From Morinoia aosen (taxonomy: Eukaryota > Arthropoda > Malacostraca > Amphipoda > Talitridae), in contig CM059575.1 of the NCBI GenBank assembly GCA_030386875.1, positions 13,540,293 to 13,604,292 of the forward strand: a stretch of 64,000 bases of DNA. The letters run 5' to 3'. This document shows positions 44,302 to 55,400 of this stretch, one piece after another (position 1 is the stretch's first letter; each line of letters begins with the position of its first letter). The notes beneath the pieces were generated by a model. The model saw nothing but the letters and a program-made list of their open reading frames with translations, was not told the DNA's origin and made no database searches. Both the position numbers and the translations under genes were made by a program.

Positions 44302-45074
44302 CTGCGTGTCCCACAAAAATGTCCCGGACTTTTTAATTGATAATATCTCCGCTTAAATTAACATATTTTAATTGTCTTTTATTTACAATTTATTCAATTT
44401 TGTTTCCTTTTGAAATAATATAAGTTTTTGAAAATCAGTTGAATAAACTTCAAGATGATCGATTTACTGAAAGGGGTAGAAAAATTGTTCAAAGGGAAAG
44501 TTTTAAAAACAACACTGGTGTTCTTCTTCATTCTTCAATACCTACTGTTGAGAATAATTTCATAACGATGTATCGTACATACAACTAAGTATTTAAACCC
44601 TCTGAGAGGTTTCAAGTTTCAAGTGTTCTCAATAATAGTGTTTCAAGGACTGATAGAAAACGGTGGAATAATGGGTAAAACTCTTCGTTCAATGGTGGCT
44701 AGAAGTAATACTTGCCTTGAGAGAAATGGAGGGTATGTCGTTAGATACTAAAATTACTTTATTCATTTAAAAGTTATATAAGGTAATGATTTGTTACTCC
44801 TTAAAATTTTTGTGTGTTCAGTTTTATGGAAACTACAAAATAAGGAAGAATATCAATATTGTTTTAAAAACTTTACATTTGAACAATTAATTTTTCTACT
44901 CCTTTCAGTAAATTGGTCATTATAAAGTGGTTATTCAACCGATTTTCAATAACATAAATTATTCGAAAAGGAAACATAATTTACTACATTGTGAACGATG
45001 GCAATTCAAATATATTAATTTAAAGCTGAGATATAATTAATTAAAATTCGGGGACATTTTTACAGGACACCCGA
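44302..45074. mobile_element. Foldback MITE (773 bp) with TA target
   Basis: The ends GTGTCCCACAAAAATGTCCC and GTGTCCTGTAAAAATGTCCC are inverted, flanked by TA on both sides. The inverted match continues deep inside: TTTACTGAAAGGGGTAGAAAAATTGTTC (44463-) pairs with the complement of about 44880-44915, and GAAAATCAGTTGAATAA pairs with the complement at about 44935-44955. Much of the element can fold into one hairpin. It is probably a mariner-type non-autonomous element. Confidence 0.8.
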
Positions 45075-45182
45075 TATAATAAAAAAACAGGTGTCCGTCA
45101 ATGATAAGTATATGCTCTCGTGCGTAATTTCCCCTATCTCATTACAATGGGAATCTGCTTGCTTGGACAGTATCATAAATAC

Positions 45183-46194
45183 ATACATACATACATACAT
45201 ATACCGGGCTTATCCTCCCTATGGGAGGGTAGCCGACAGCAGGCCACAATCCCCACACTCAGTCACTAGGAGGCGAGAGAGGCAGCACTGGCCGCACCTG
45301 AACTGCCAGGATCAGCAGCAGCCCAGCACAACCCCCTCCCACAGTCAGGCCCGACAGCCACAGCTGGTTCACCCCGACCGCTTCATTGAGTGCAGCCCCT
45401 CCCCCCGCACATGACAGGTCAACCCCATCACACGCGGGCAGCTTCCAGTAACGCGTCAAAAATAAAATTACCTCCTTATACACTGCCCCCACTCACTTCT
45501 GTCCGCAGCCATCCCTCTCGCCACGTCCACAGTCAGACCCCTCTCATACAAAGCACGTCTCACCCCATCCTTCCAACTCATCCGTGGTCTACCTCGCGCT
45601 CGAAGACCACTCACTTCCGACATATATATCTTTTTCACCAGCCGCTCAACATTCATTCCTTCAACATGCCCAAACCATCCAAGCACTCTTTCATCCACTC
45701 GCCTGCTCAACTTATTGATAACACCAGTCTGTCCCCTAACCAACTCATTCCTGATCCTATCTCTTCTAGTTACTCCATACATGCTCCTCAAACACTTCAT
45801 CTCAAACACATCAAGCTTCCTCCTCTCAGCTGCTCTCAACCCCCAGGACTCTGCTCCATACAACAAAACTGACACAATCAAACTTTCATACAGTCCCCTC
45901 TTAACATTCATACTCAAACTCCTGCATTCAAAAACTTTCCTCATTGCACCCAATGTCTCACAACCTTCACTCACTCGATGCTTCACTTCTACTTCCATAC
46001 TATCCTTAGCAGTCACATCCGATCCGAGGTACCTAAAATGCTCTACCTCCTCTAAAACTTCCCCATTCAACCTCACATCCAAAGTTCCAAACACTCCACC
46101 TCTTGAACATCTCATCACCTTACTTTTATTCACATTTACCCTCAATTTCCGCCTTTCGCACACTCTACCAAACTCTGTAACCAGTCTCCAAACT
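45183..46194 (-). mobile_element. Young 5'-truncated non-LTR retrotransposon with 15-bp TSD
   Basis: Exact 15-bp TSD CAGTATCATAAATAC (45168-45182 and 46195-46209). The 3' end on the minus strand is a (TATG)n-type microsatellite tail, as in RTE-like LINEs. About 1 kb of the LINE is present, with its coding end intact. Confidence 0.88.
45468..46163 (-). CDS. C-terminal fragment of LINE reverse transcriptase
   Basis: A 231-residue frame, the first Met being internal since the LINE is 5'-truncated at 46194. It shows LRVNVNKSKVMRC, HFRYLGSDVTAKDSMEVEV (RT domain end), LYESLIVSVLLYGAESWGLR, KLDVFEMKCLRSMYGV, VLGWFGHVEGM and GRPRMSWKDGVRRAL, a block typical of the end of LINE ORF2. The catalytic YxDD lies upstream and is absent. 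No stops interrupt it, which fits a recent insertion. It cannot be a working RT. Confidence 0.85.
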   Translation of the reverse strand: MCERRKLRVNVNKSKVMRCSRGGVFGTLDVRLNGEVLEEVEHFRYLGSDVTAKDSMEVEVKHRVSEGCETLGAMRKVFECRSLSMNVKRGLYESLIVSVLLYGAESWGLRAAERRKLDVFEMKCLRSMYGVTRRDRIRNELVRGQTGVINKLSRRVDERVLGWFGHVEGMNVERLVKKIYMSEVSGLRARGRPRMSWKDGVRRALYERGLTVDVARGMAADRSEWGQCIRR

Positions 46195-46209
46195 CAGTAT
46201 CATAAATAC

Positions 46210-47330
46210 CATCGAAATATGAAAAATCAGGCATCTGCTCACTTATGTTTATAAGTAAAAACCATTGCGTGAAAATCGAATCAACTGTCAAGAAAATGCG
46301 GCTCATCGCATTTAAATTTCAAAGGCATTTAAATGCTTGAAAGGTATGGCAAATTTTTTAAAAACCTCTTGCGAACAATAATTTAAATTACAATTCAGAT
46401 AGGTATTATGTCATACAATTTTCTTGGTTGTTGTGTGCGTTTGTGACGTTTTTAAATATGCTTAATGACCGTATCTATGATACGAGTTTTACCAGTCACA
46501 AGTATGAGAATACTGTATTTTAATCGCGGGTACTATTACAATGGATATATTTGTTTGCCATTTTTATCTTGAGATTTTTTTAAAACGATACCATTGGATC
46601 CCGTCATTTTTGACCAATCATGTACACTAGTATCTTGATTATTAACAATCTGTAGTCAATTTAAAAGTCGTTCGATAATAAAGAATATAATGAATATATG
46701 CACAGGTTTCAACCCTGCAACTGTTTACTACTAAGAATGACTGTCGTGTGTTTATTTATACGTTTTGTGTCACGCTGTTAAGAATAATTGATAGGAAAAA
46801 ATTTGCACGGGCGGTCTTGGTTCCAGTTCACGGTCAATTAATACACTCATTTTCGTTGTGCAATAGCTCTATAATAAGTCACTTTCATCACAATTAGAGC
46901 GATCCATAGCCTTATATACTCAAGTTTGTATCGTGAATACCGAGTTCGGCGGGGTATTGCATATTACAATATGCTGTATTGTATATTACAATATACTGTA
47001 TTGCAATGTACTGTATTGCATATTAAAATATACATACACAAGTTCGCAGTTGCTTTCAGTAATGCTGAATTTCTGTATCTTGGATACGACACGAACGGCT
47101 ATAACTACTTCTCTTGCGGCTTAAAAATGCTGTGTTCTGAGTGTTTATTACTATTATAAGAAATTTAAGTTACCTTTGGAATAAGCTGAAAGCATGGAAA
47201 CTCCACTCAAACGGAAATTTGTTGAAGAAAGGTATTGAATCTCGTCATTTTTGACGGTGTGTGTACACTAGTTAAGAAATAAAATATTCATCTTATAAAT
47301 TATGAATAGGTGAAGTTGGAGCCACAAAAT
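46210..47330. other. AT-rich interior of the hAT-like element, right side
   Basis: Contains the right arm at 46460-46630 and short ATATTACAATA repeats at about 46960-47030. No coding sequence recognised. Confidence 0.4.
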
Positions 47331-47583
47331 TGTGAATAGGCGGAGTCGGTGTTGGAGTCGCCAAATTCTGGAGAAATGGAGTCGGAGTCGGAGTCGGAGT
47401 CGCCAAATTCTGGAAAGGTGGAGTCGGAGTCGGAGTCGGAGTCGCCAAATTCTGAAAAGATGGAGTCGGAGTCGGAGTCGGAGTCGCCAAATTCTGAAAA
47501 GGTGGAGTCGGAGTCGGAGTCGGAGTCGCCAAATTCTGGAAAGGTGGAGTCGGAGTCGGAGTCGGAGTCGCAAATTTATTCCA
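47331..47583 (+). repeat. Right subterminal GGAGTC repeats of the hAT-like element
   Basis: Five units with a 42-bp period (CGCCAAATTCTGGAAA plus GGAGTC hexamers). They lie in the same orientation as the left block rather than inverted. Confidence 0.92.
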
Positions 47584-48198
47584 CCGACTCCGCAACCCTG
47601 CTTACAACATTCTCCCTGGGCCGCTTTTGGGACTCGCTACTTGGGTTGGACTTGGCTATGTTCTGGGCCTTTAGCCTTATATATATTCTCTAATTACGGG
47701 CCTTAATTCTCAACTGCCTAAAAATTACGGGCACAATTGAATTCGCCTCTCATTTGCTGAATTCCGCGTGCCTGGATCTTAATTACGATTCAAACGAAGA
47801 ATCATCATAGCCATCAGGCTCGGCATCTGTGATCAAACTCACCTGCTCCAAAATTAAGCAGGCTTTGCCCACATAAAGAGCAACGCACCGATTGTTGTGC
47901 TTATTTAAAAATTGCCCTCAGTAAATTGAATATTCTGAACACTATACACTTAAAACCTCGTCCACCGGCCGGAGCGACTGCCTCAGAACTGCGAAGTATC
48001 TTTCAGTCAAGATCTGCAGGATCAAGTCTCGGCGATCCGCAGGATCAAGTCTCGGCGATCCTCCCGGCTTCTTCAAATAAAACCATACACAAAAGCTGAG
48101 TCCAAAGTGCCTTATTATCCCTCTCATAATTTTTCCCAGATGCTTGTCGAGGTTTTGTAAGGACTGGCTATACCACCTCGGCCAGATCCAAACATGTC

Positions 48199-48291
48199 CT
48201 CTGTCACGTAATTCGAAAACCTACTCGAGAGCTTTATGTTTTGAAAATTTGTATCAACGCAAAAGTCAAACCATACCGACCAAACATAAAA
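48199..48291 (+). repeat. Tail piece of solo LTR A1
   Basis: Ends CAAACATAAAA, followed by the TSD GGCT at 48292-48295. See the A1 entry. Confidence 0.8.
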
Positions 48292-48295
48292 GGCT

Positions 48296-49330
48296 TCTCC
48301 GTCTGCTATTACAGCCAGCAACCAGAGAGCCCGCTGTCTACCATAACCGCAGCCAAAATGCTGGGGGTGCTGAACTGAGATCGTTCCAAGGTATTTCTAG
48401 GTAAAATACTGGTGCTTAACCATCCGCTCAACGATGAAGACGTATCAGTGATGTAGGTATATGATAAGTTAGCTAATTGACACACCTAAATATCCCCATC
48501 CCAGTACAAGTACCGCTGTGCATCAAATAGAATGACGACATGAGGGCAGAAACAGAGTTGACGTACAGACTTAATATAAATTTTACCTATTGATAATGTT
48601 TATATATTAGTATATATTACTGATATAGATATTAGAATTGTTAGATTGATATTTCCAGCAATCAGATATAAAGAAATTTTCATAGATAAGTCATTTAAAT
48701 CAAATATGGTGGCTTTTGTATAAGCTTTTTGAGAATATACTGTTCACCGCTTTTCTCCTCATTCCTACAGGCACAGGTGGCTAGAATTCAAACTAGAAAG
48801 ACCATGATTCGATTTTAATTCGATCACCATGGGATTTTCATCAGACTGCAGGCACTTTAATGGTAATTATAAAGAAAGAAGACGCGTATAAGAGATTTGA
48901 GGGGAAGTTTTTCTTCTTACTGGGTTTTCTTCTCACTCAACCACGCCTTTTCATTATGTTAAGAAGCTAACAAAATATTTCTCCAATCTTATTGCAATAT
49001 TAAAACGATCAATCCCCAATCTGGTTGCAATGTGGTACCACATAACGTAGATATTTGCCTTTTGTATTGTGCCATTGAAAATGTTTCTGGTTATAAAATT
49101 TGTGTTAAAAAAAATAAACTTTTCATGCGCCCAATGACCACTTTTTTTATTATTAAATTATCACACGTCATTGGACGTTACTTTATTTGTGTTTAGAATT
49201 GTGTAATGAGGAATACCTGAAATTTGATGAAGTTCATATCGTAACAGTTGGCAACACTATATCCGGGACTTTGCGCCATCTCAGTTATCAAAGAAATTTT
49301 CGCCTGATAATAATTGCGACAAAACGGGCT
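48296..49330. other. Intergenic sequence upstream of eIF1
   Basis: No frame or repeat recognised. The last part presumably holds the eIF1 promoter. It has no clear TATA box close to the likely start. Confidence 0.4.
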
Positions 49331-49378
49331 GCGTATAACGCTCTCCATTTTCCCTGATTGTGCTATCTTTGAAGTCGT
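49331..49378 (+). promoter_or_regulatory. Probable eIF1 transcription start and 5' UTR
   Basis: A pyrimidine-rich CTCTCCATTTTCCC begins near 49341, 38 nt before the ATG. It resembles the C-starting pyrimidine tract (5'TOP-like) of translation-machinery genes. The context before the ATG is GTCGT, with C at -3 and T at +4, a poor initiation context. Confidence 0.45.
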
Positions 49379-49406
49379 ATGTCCATCCAGAATCTCAGCA
49401 CATTTG
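49379..49406 (+). CDS. eIF1: eIF1 coding exon 1
   Basis: 28 nt encoding MSIQNLSTF plus the first base of an Asp codon, followed by gtaagt. Too short to be noticed as a frame, but recognised by the eIF1 N-terminus and phase. Confidence 0.9.
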
Positions 49407-52400
49407 GTAAGTTTACAAATATGAAATAGGGATAACGTATAGAGCAAAGAGTGCTTGTAGGGTGTAAGTAGCTTTTTTTTAATAGCGACCATTTGTTTAA
49501 ATTTTTTTGAAGATCTACGGTGCACTTTATGTTGCTTAGTACGACACTGTTTGTTTGCAGCTACTCTTAACAATTTACCTCCGTTGTCTTCTGAAAAGTA
49601 TTTTGAAATAAGCTTAATGAATGTTTTGAATTACAACCTCAACTTCATGTGTTTGGTGGATAGGTAACCAGAACAACTATTTTTCATGGTGACAAAAACA
49701 CAAAGATTGGTAATTGCTGTTGTACGATACCAAATTCTTCTTTAGTTTTGGTCAATGTGAAGTTTAATGCAACCACGGAAATTAATAATTATATTCCAAA
49801 CAATCACTAAAGGAACCCATTTAAGAACCTTTTACAAGAATGACATTCTGCTTGCTGATGCTTTATTTTCGAATTATTGAACTTTGAAGTTGGCCTTCCC
49901 GTGCCAAAGGAAGCGAGCGTAATTCAATTATAAACGGAAGCTAACCCCCTATTATAAACGTAAAGAGGTTGGGTCGTGAGGGGGAGGCACAGTTCTTCTA
50001 GTAAAAATTATAAATAAAGCGGTCAATGTGAAGTTTAATGCAATCACGGAAAATAATAAGGCCGATCCCAGGAATCACTAAAGGAACACATTTCAGAATG
50101 TTTTACATGAATGACATTCTGCTCGCTGATGCGTTATTTTTGAATAATTAAACTTTGAAGTTGGCCTTGGCGCCAAAGGAAGCGAGCGCGTGAAACGGAA
50201 TTTAATTAATAACGGAAGCTATTACAAACGTAAAGAGGTTAGGTCGTGAGGGGGAGGCACAGTTCTTCTAGTGAAAATTATAAATAAAGCTTCTAACCCA
50301 CCCATTAGGTTAACGACCGCAATCTTGTTGACATCGGGTCCAAAATGGCGGCGCCCATGGTGGTCAACCCGATGTAAACAAGATTGCGGTCGTCACCCTA
50401 ATGGGTGAGTTAGAAGCTTTATTTATAATTTTCACTACAAGAACTGTGCATCCCTCTTACGACCCAACCTCTTTACGTTTGTAATAGCTTCCGTTATTAA
50501 TTGAATTCCGTTTCACGCGCTCGCTTCCTTTGGCGCAAAGGCCAACTTCAAAGTTCAATTATTTGGAAATAACGCATCAGCGAGCAGAATGTCATTCATG
50601 TAAAACGTTCTTAAATACGTTCCTTTAGTGATTGTTTGGAATATAATTATTAATTTCTGTGATTGCATTAAACTTCACATTGACCAATATAGCTTCTAAC
50701 CTACCCATTTGGGTGACGACCGCAATCTTGTTTACATCGGGTCAAAGATGGCGACCACCATGGGCGCTGCCATCTTGGACTTGATGTCAACAAGATTGCG
50801 GTCGTCACCCTAATGGGTGGGTTAGAAGCTTTATTTATAATTTTCACTGGAAGAACTGTGCCTCCCCCTCACGACCCAACCTCTTTGCGTTTGTAATAGC
50901 TTCCGTTATTAATTAAATTCCGTTTCACGCGCTCTCTTTCTTTGGCGCAAAGGCCAACCTCAAAGTTCAATTATTCGAAAATAACGCATCAGCGAGCAGA
51001 ATGTCATTTTTTGTAAAACGTTCTTAAATGGGTCCCTTTAGTGATTTCTAAGATCGGAATTCTTATTTTCCGTGGTTGCATTTAACTTCACATTGACCTT
51101 AGTTTCTTCTTGTTGAATAGTTTATCCATGTAGTGAATAAATTTTTATAAACGTTTCCAAGGGAAAATATTCCTAAAATTTGAGACATGAATGTTGATTA
51201 ACAGATGCACGTTGAATCCCTCATAATTTACTCTATTGCAGTTCTAAATGTCTTCACTGTACATTCATTATCCATTAGTTGAAACCTGCTTGAATAGCAC
51301 AGCCAAATTCAGACCAGAAAGTCCATAATTTGATCATGGTCATTTATGCCTGCTCTAGATTGCTAAGTGTGGCAAGCATCTTCCTGCATGAAGGCATGTG
51401 CATAGGGGTGTCATAAAATAGTTCTGTTTAGGTCACTTACTTACAAGGGTTAATGCACAGGTTTGTAAGCATTCTAAATTAATATTTTTGCATATTAAGT
51501 GGAAGTAGAATCCTAAGTCAAAATGCAGTTTAACCCGTTCATGAGAATTGAAAATTCTGTTTTGAAGAATTGCTAAAGGAACACATAGGTCAATGTGAAG
51601 TTTAATGCAACCACGGAAATTAATAATTATATTCCAAACAATCACCAAAGGAACCCATTTAAGAACGTTTTACATGAATGACATTCTGCTCGCTGATGCT
51701 TTATTTTCGAATTATTGAACTTTGAAGTTGGCCTTCCCGAGCCAAAGGAAGCGAGCGTAATTCAATTATAAACGGAAGCTAACCCCCTATTACAAACGTA
51801 AAGAGGTTGGGTCGTGAGGGGGAGGCACAGTTCTTCTAGTGAAAATTATAAATAAAGCTTCTAACCCACCCATTTGGGTGACGACCGCAATCTTGTTTAC
51901 ATCGGGTCAAAGATGGCGACCACCATGGGCGCCGCCATCTTGGACCCGATGTCAACCAGATTGCGGTCGTCACCCTAATGGGTGGGTTAGAAGCTTTATT
52001 TATAATTTTCACTAGAAGAACTGTGCCTCCCATTAACGACCCAACCTCTTTACGTTTGTAATAGCTTCCGTTATTAATTAAATTCCGTTCCACGCGCTCG
52101 CTTCCTTTGGCGCAAAGGCCAACTTCAAAGTTCAATTATTCGAAAATAACGCATCAGCGAGCAGAATGTCCTTCATGTAAAACGTTCTTAAATGGGTTCC
52201 TTTAGTGATTCCTAAGATCGGGATTCTAATTTTCCGTGGTTGCATTAAACTTCACATTGACCGAACACATATACAAATGTTTCACAAGAATTACATTGTG
52301 ATCACTGATGCATTATTTTCAAGTTATTCAACTTTGATGATGATGAAATTTTTGTATTCCATAGCAGTTCTAGTCAGTTGGGGACTTGAGCTGGAGCTGT

Positions 52401-55400
52401 TAGAGTATGTTTGGGTACTTGGTAATTTATAATTAGCCAACCCTGCGGAGCCTGAACTCACTTCTAGGTTGTTTAGTCAATGGCACAATAAAGGTTATCA
52501 CCCAAAATAATTAGCGGTACTGGAATAGTGAATACTTTAATCTACGGTATTCATTCCTATGGTTTTGCTAATGTTCTACGGTGGCTGCCATATTTAAACT
52601 GATGTCAACTGTACTCGTTTCAGTATTCACTACCCCAGTCCCATTAGTTTTTTTTTGGTAATAACCTTTGTGTTATTAACTATAACATCCTAGGAGTGAG
52701 TGCAGGGTTGGCTAATGATTAATTACGAAGTACCCAAGCACACTCAAACGGCTCAAGAGCGTAACGCAACTACAATGACAGACAAAAATTCAAAAGTTGA
52801 ATAACTCAAAAAATAACGCTCCAGTGAGTATAATGTGATTCGTTTAAAACATTTTTAAATGTGTTCTTTTTGTGATTCTTTGGAATGGAATTTTTAATTT
52901 CCATTAACAAGTTAAACTGTATGTTGACCGAATTCTAATTAGAATTTGAAATACAAATGTCAAAATTGACAGTTCAGTCTGAAAGAAAATTGAGTATAAG
53001 GGGGCGTTTAAATTTGGTTAATGTTAAACAGAAGCTACTAATCAATTTTCAAATTTTTGTTGCGTGTATCATGGTAATTAGATAAAAAAATCTTTCCTTT
53101 TATGCACTTTTTGGGTCAAATGAGTATTTAACAAGTTATTGCGGTAGGTTAATTACCCCAATTGTAGTCTTTGAAGTGAGAGAAAATAGGGTAAATGTGT
53201 AGTGTTTGGTAGTAATAAATTTTTCAATTTTTGGTGCCTGAACACAGTTGATTAGATTGAAATAGACAAGTTTTCATCTATGCATTTTCCATGGGAAATG
53301 GCAATTTACAGTAAAGTTACAGCGGTATGTTAATTTCATCTTTGATGACGAATGCAATTGAATAAGCAGTTACTAAATTTTCGAATTTTGTTGCTTGAAT
53401 CATGGTAATAACATCAAAATAAACTACTTTTCTTCTATACATTTTTTGCGGCAAATGAGTATTTTACGAGTTCGAGCGGTAGGTTTCATTTTTTGCGTGA
53501 TTGAGCTGTTAGACTATGTTTGAATACATAGTAATTTATTATTAGCTCACCCCGCAGAGCCTAAACCCACTTCGATCTTTTAGTTAACACGATAGAAATT
53601 ATGGTAAATGTGTAGCGTTTGGTAATAATCGATTTTCAAATTTTCAGGTCATGAACATAGTTAATCAGGGTAAAATTAACAAGTTTTCTTCTATGCACTT
53701 CCTGTCGCAAACGAGTATTTTCAGTTATAGCGGTAGGGTTAGTTTCGTCTTTGATGATGAATGCGCTCGAACGTACAGCTATTCATAGATTTTCGAATTT
53801 TTGTTGCTTGAGTCATGGTAAAGACATCGATATAAACAATTTTTCTTCTATACACTTTTTTTGTCAAATGAGTATTTAACGAGCTATAGCGGTAGGTTTG
53901 GTTTCGTCTTTGATGACGATCGGGCTGGAAGCGAGACAGCATTGCAGTGATGCCGTCCTACGTGCTGTTTGAATTACTTGCCGCTTCAAACACTAGAGTT
54001 GCGGTCAGTAATTTACCGCTATAACTCATTAAATACTTATTTGCGAAGGAAAGTGCATTGAAGAAAACTTGCTTATTTTAACCTAATTAACTATGCTAAT
54101 TCCTCGAAAACAAGAAAATCAATTTTTACCAAACGCTACATATTTACCAAAATTATCATCCAAATATGAGTTATAGTGGTATGTTAACTTTCGTCTTGAA
54201 TGGCAGGTCAATCATTCGAGCACGTCATAAGGTAGAGTCCATTGCAGAGTTGTCATACGGCGCGCTCAATGAATTTCTTTCCGTTCTTTCCGCTTCAAAC
54301 ACTAGGGTTGCAGTAAGTCATTTACCGCTTTAACTCATAAAATACTCTTCCGACGGAAACTGCATAGATGAAAACTTGTTTATTTCACTCTAATTAACTA
54401 TGGATAGGCACAGAAAACTGGAAAATTGATTATTACCAAATGCTACACATTTACTAGAAATGGTTCTGAAGAGGAGACTAACAAGGACTCTCCCTTCCGA
54501 CGCGCTTGAATGATCGTTGGGTTGCTTAAGGAGATCGTCCCACATTTTCAACTTTTTTTGTCCAATTCGTTTGAAAATTGGCCAGTATATGTCTTTTGTG
54601 AAAGTAAACCTTTTTTACTCCTGTCATTTTTTCGATTTGGTCCTTATTTTTTTTTTCGACAAAATGTGTTTTGGGTATATGTTTATAGATATTTCAGATT
54701 GGAACTCCTCCTTCAGTTTTGATGCTAGAACAAAAACAAAGACAGTTTTAGAACTCTTGAAACATTTCTAACAAACTCAAGTTCTGCTTTTTTCAAATTT
54801 GAATTTTTTCTATTTTTCAAAATTTTTTGAAATTTCAAAAATCAGCAACAAATTTTTTGGGTTTAGAGCTATATATTTCTTCAAAGAATTCGAATTTTAA
54901 AAAAAGCAAACTTGAGTTTGTTAGAAATGTTTCAAGAATTCTAAAACTGTCTTTGGATTTGTTCTAGCATCAAAACTCGAGGACTAGTTCCATTTTGAAT
55001 GTTGAAAATTAGAAGTGTTGGGTATAAGGAAAAAATGAAATTTTCTGTTGAAATATAATATAATGAACAATTGATGTAATTGAATGCAGTTTTAATTTTT
55101 ATTTCGATACTTTCCATACATAACTTCATATTCAAACTGTGAATTGTGATTAAAAAAAAAACAATTTTTCTTTTTATCAACAATTTTTTTTCAGTCTGAT
55201 TCTTATGAAATTTGACTATGATATGTAACCTTTGAAAATAAACACAATTGATTCCATTTTTTTTTTATTCAGGCCTTAGATTTTGCAAAAATTTGACATT
55301 GATTTTTAGGTATTGATATTTCACTGATATTGATATTTTGAAATGGGACTCCTTCAGTTTTGATGCTAGAACAAAAACAAAGACAGTTTTAGAATCCTTG

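Larger units (their letters stand above)
43068..46632. mobile_element. Large inverted-repeat element with arms of about 170 bp
   Basis: 43071-43240 and 46460-46630 are inverted relative to each other: TGTACACGACTCGTCAAATGACGGGATTC matches the complement of the right end with few changes, and CACCCGCGATTAAAATA / TACCCGCGATTAAAATA lies deeper in the arms. The middle contains the MITE at 44302-45074 and the LINE at 45183-46194. An isolated related end (CTCGTCATTTTTGACGGTGTG) lies at 47238-47275. The superfamily is unclear and no transposase is seen. Confidence 0.6.
40588..47600 (+). mobile_element. hAT-like DNA transposon (7,013 bp), non-autonomous
   Basis: Exact 8-bp TSD CTTACAAC (40580-40587 and 47601-47608) and a 17-bp perfect TIR CAGGGTTGCGGAGTCGG (40588-40604, complement at 47584-47600). 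The 8-bp TSD and CAG-start TIR are hallmarks of hAT. Both ends carry (GGAGTC)n blocks in 42-bp units. No hAT transposase frame is visible. The interior instead holds a mariner remnant, a foldback MITE, a larger inverted-repeat structure and a LINE fragment. The empty target is preserved in the 5' LTR at about 33800. Confidence 0.92.
32064..48194 (+). mobile_element. Full-length CsRn1-like Ty3/Gypsy element D, 3' LTR split by a hAT-like element
   Basis: LTRs start TGTAGCATATCGC and end CCAAACA. 5' LTR 32064-34399 is 2,336 bp. 3' LTR 38838-48194 minus the 7,013-bp insert and one 8-bp TSD copy is also 2,336 bp. The 4-bp TSD TGTC is exact (32060-32063, 48195-48198). The primer site TGGTGACCCC and a Cys-His-Cys-Cys gag motif point to the CsRn1 clade. 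Pol is one uninterrupted frame. I count about 13 differences between the LTRs, so it is young. Its gag is very short (see 34988-35458). Confidence 0.95.
38838..48194 (+). repeat. 3' LTR of element D, interrupted at 40588-47600
   Basis: Pieces 38838-40587 and 47609-48194 (plus one copy of the 8-bp TSD). Joined length equals the 5' LTR. Single-base differences to the 5' LTR are scattered. Confidence 0.93.
18766..48291 (+). mobile_element. Outer solo LTR A1, split into three pieces by later insertions
   Basis: The pieces are 18766-20089, 31489-32063 and 48199-48291, together about 1,990 bp. It starts TGTAGCAGTCGCTAC and ends ACATAAAA, like solo LTR A2. A perfect 4-bp TSD, GGCT, flanks the whole stack (18762-18765 and 48292-48295). 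The tail piece at 48199-48291 aligns with the A2 tail at about 31400-31484 (for example CTACTCGAGAG against CTTCTCGAGAT), which shows that the three pieces belong together. A TTCAAATAAA poly(A)-type signal lies in the middle piece. No internal region remains, so it arose by LTR-LTR recombination. Confidence 0.88.
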
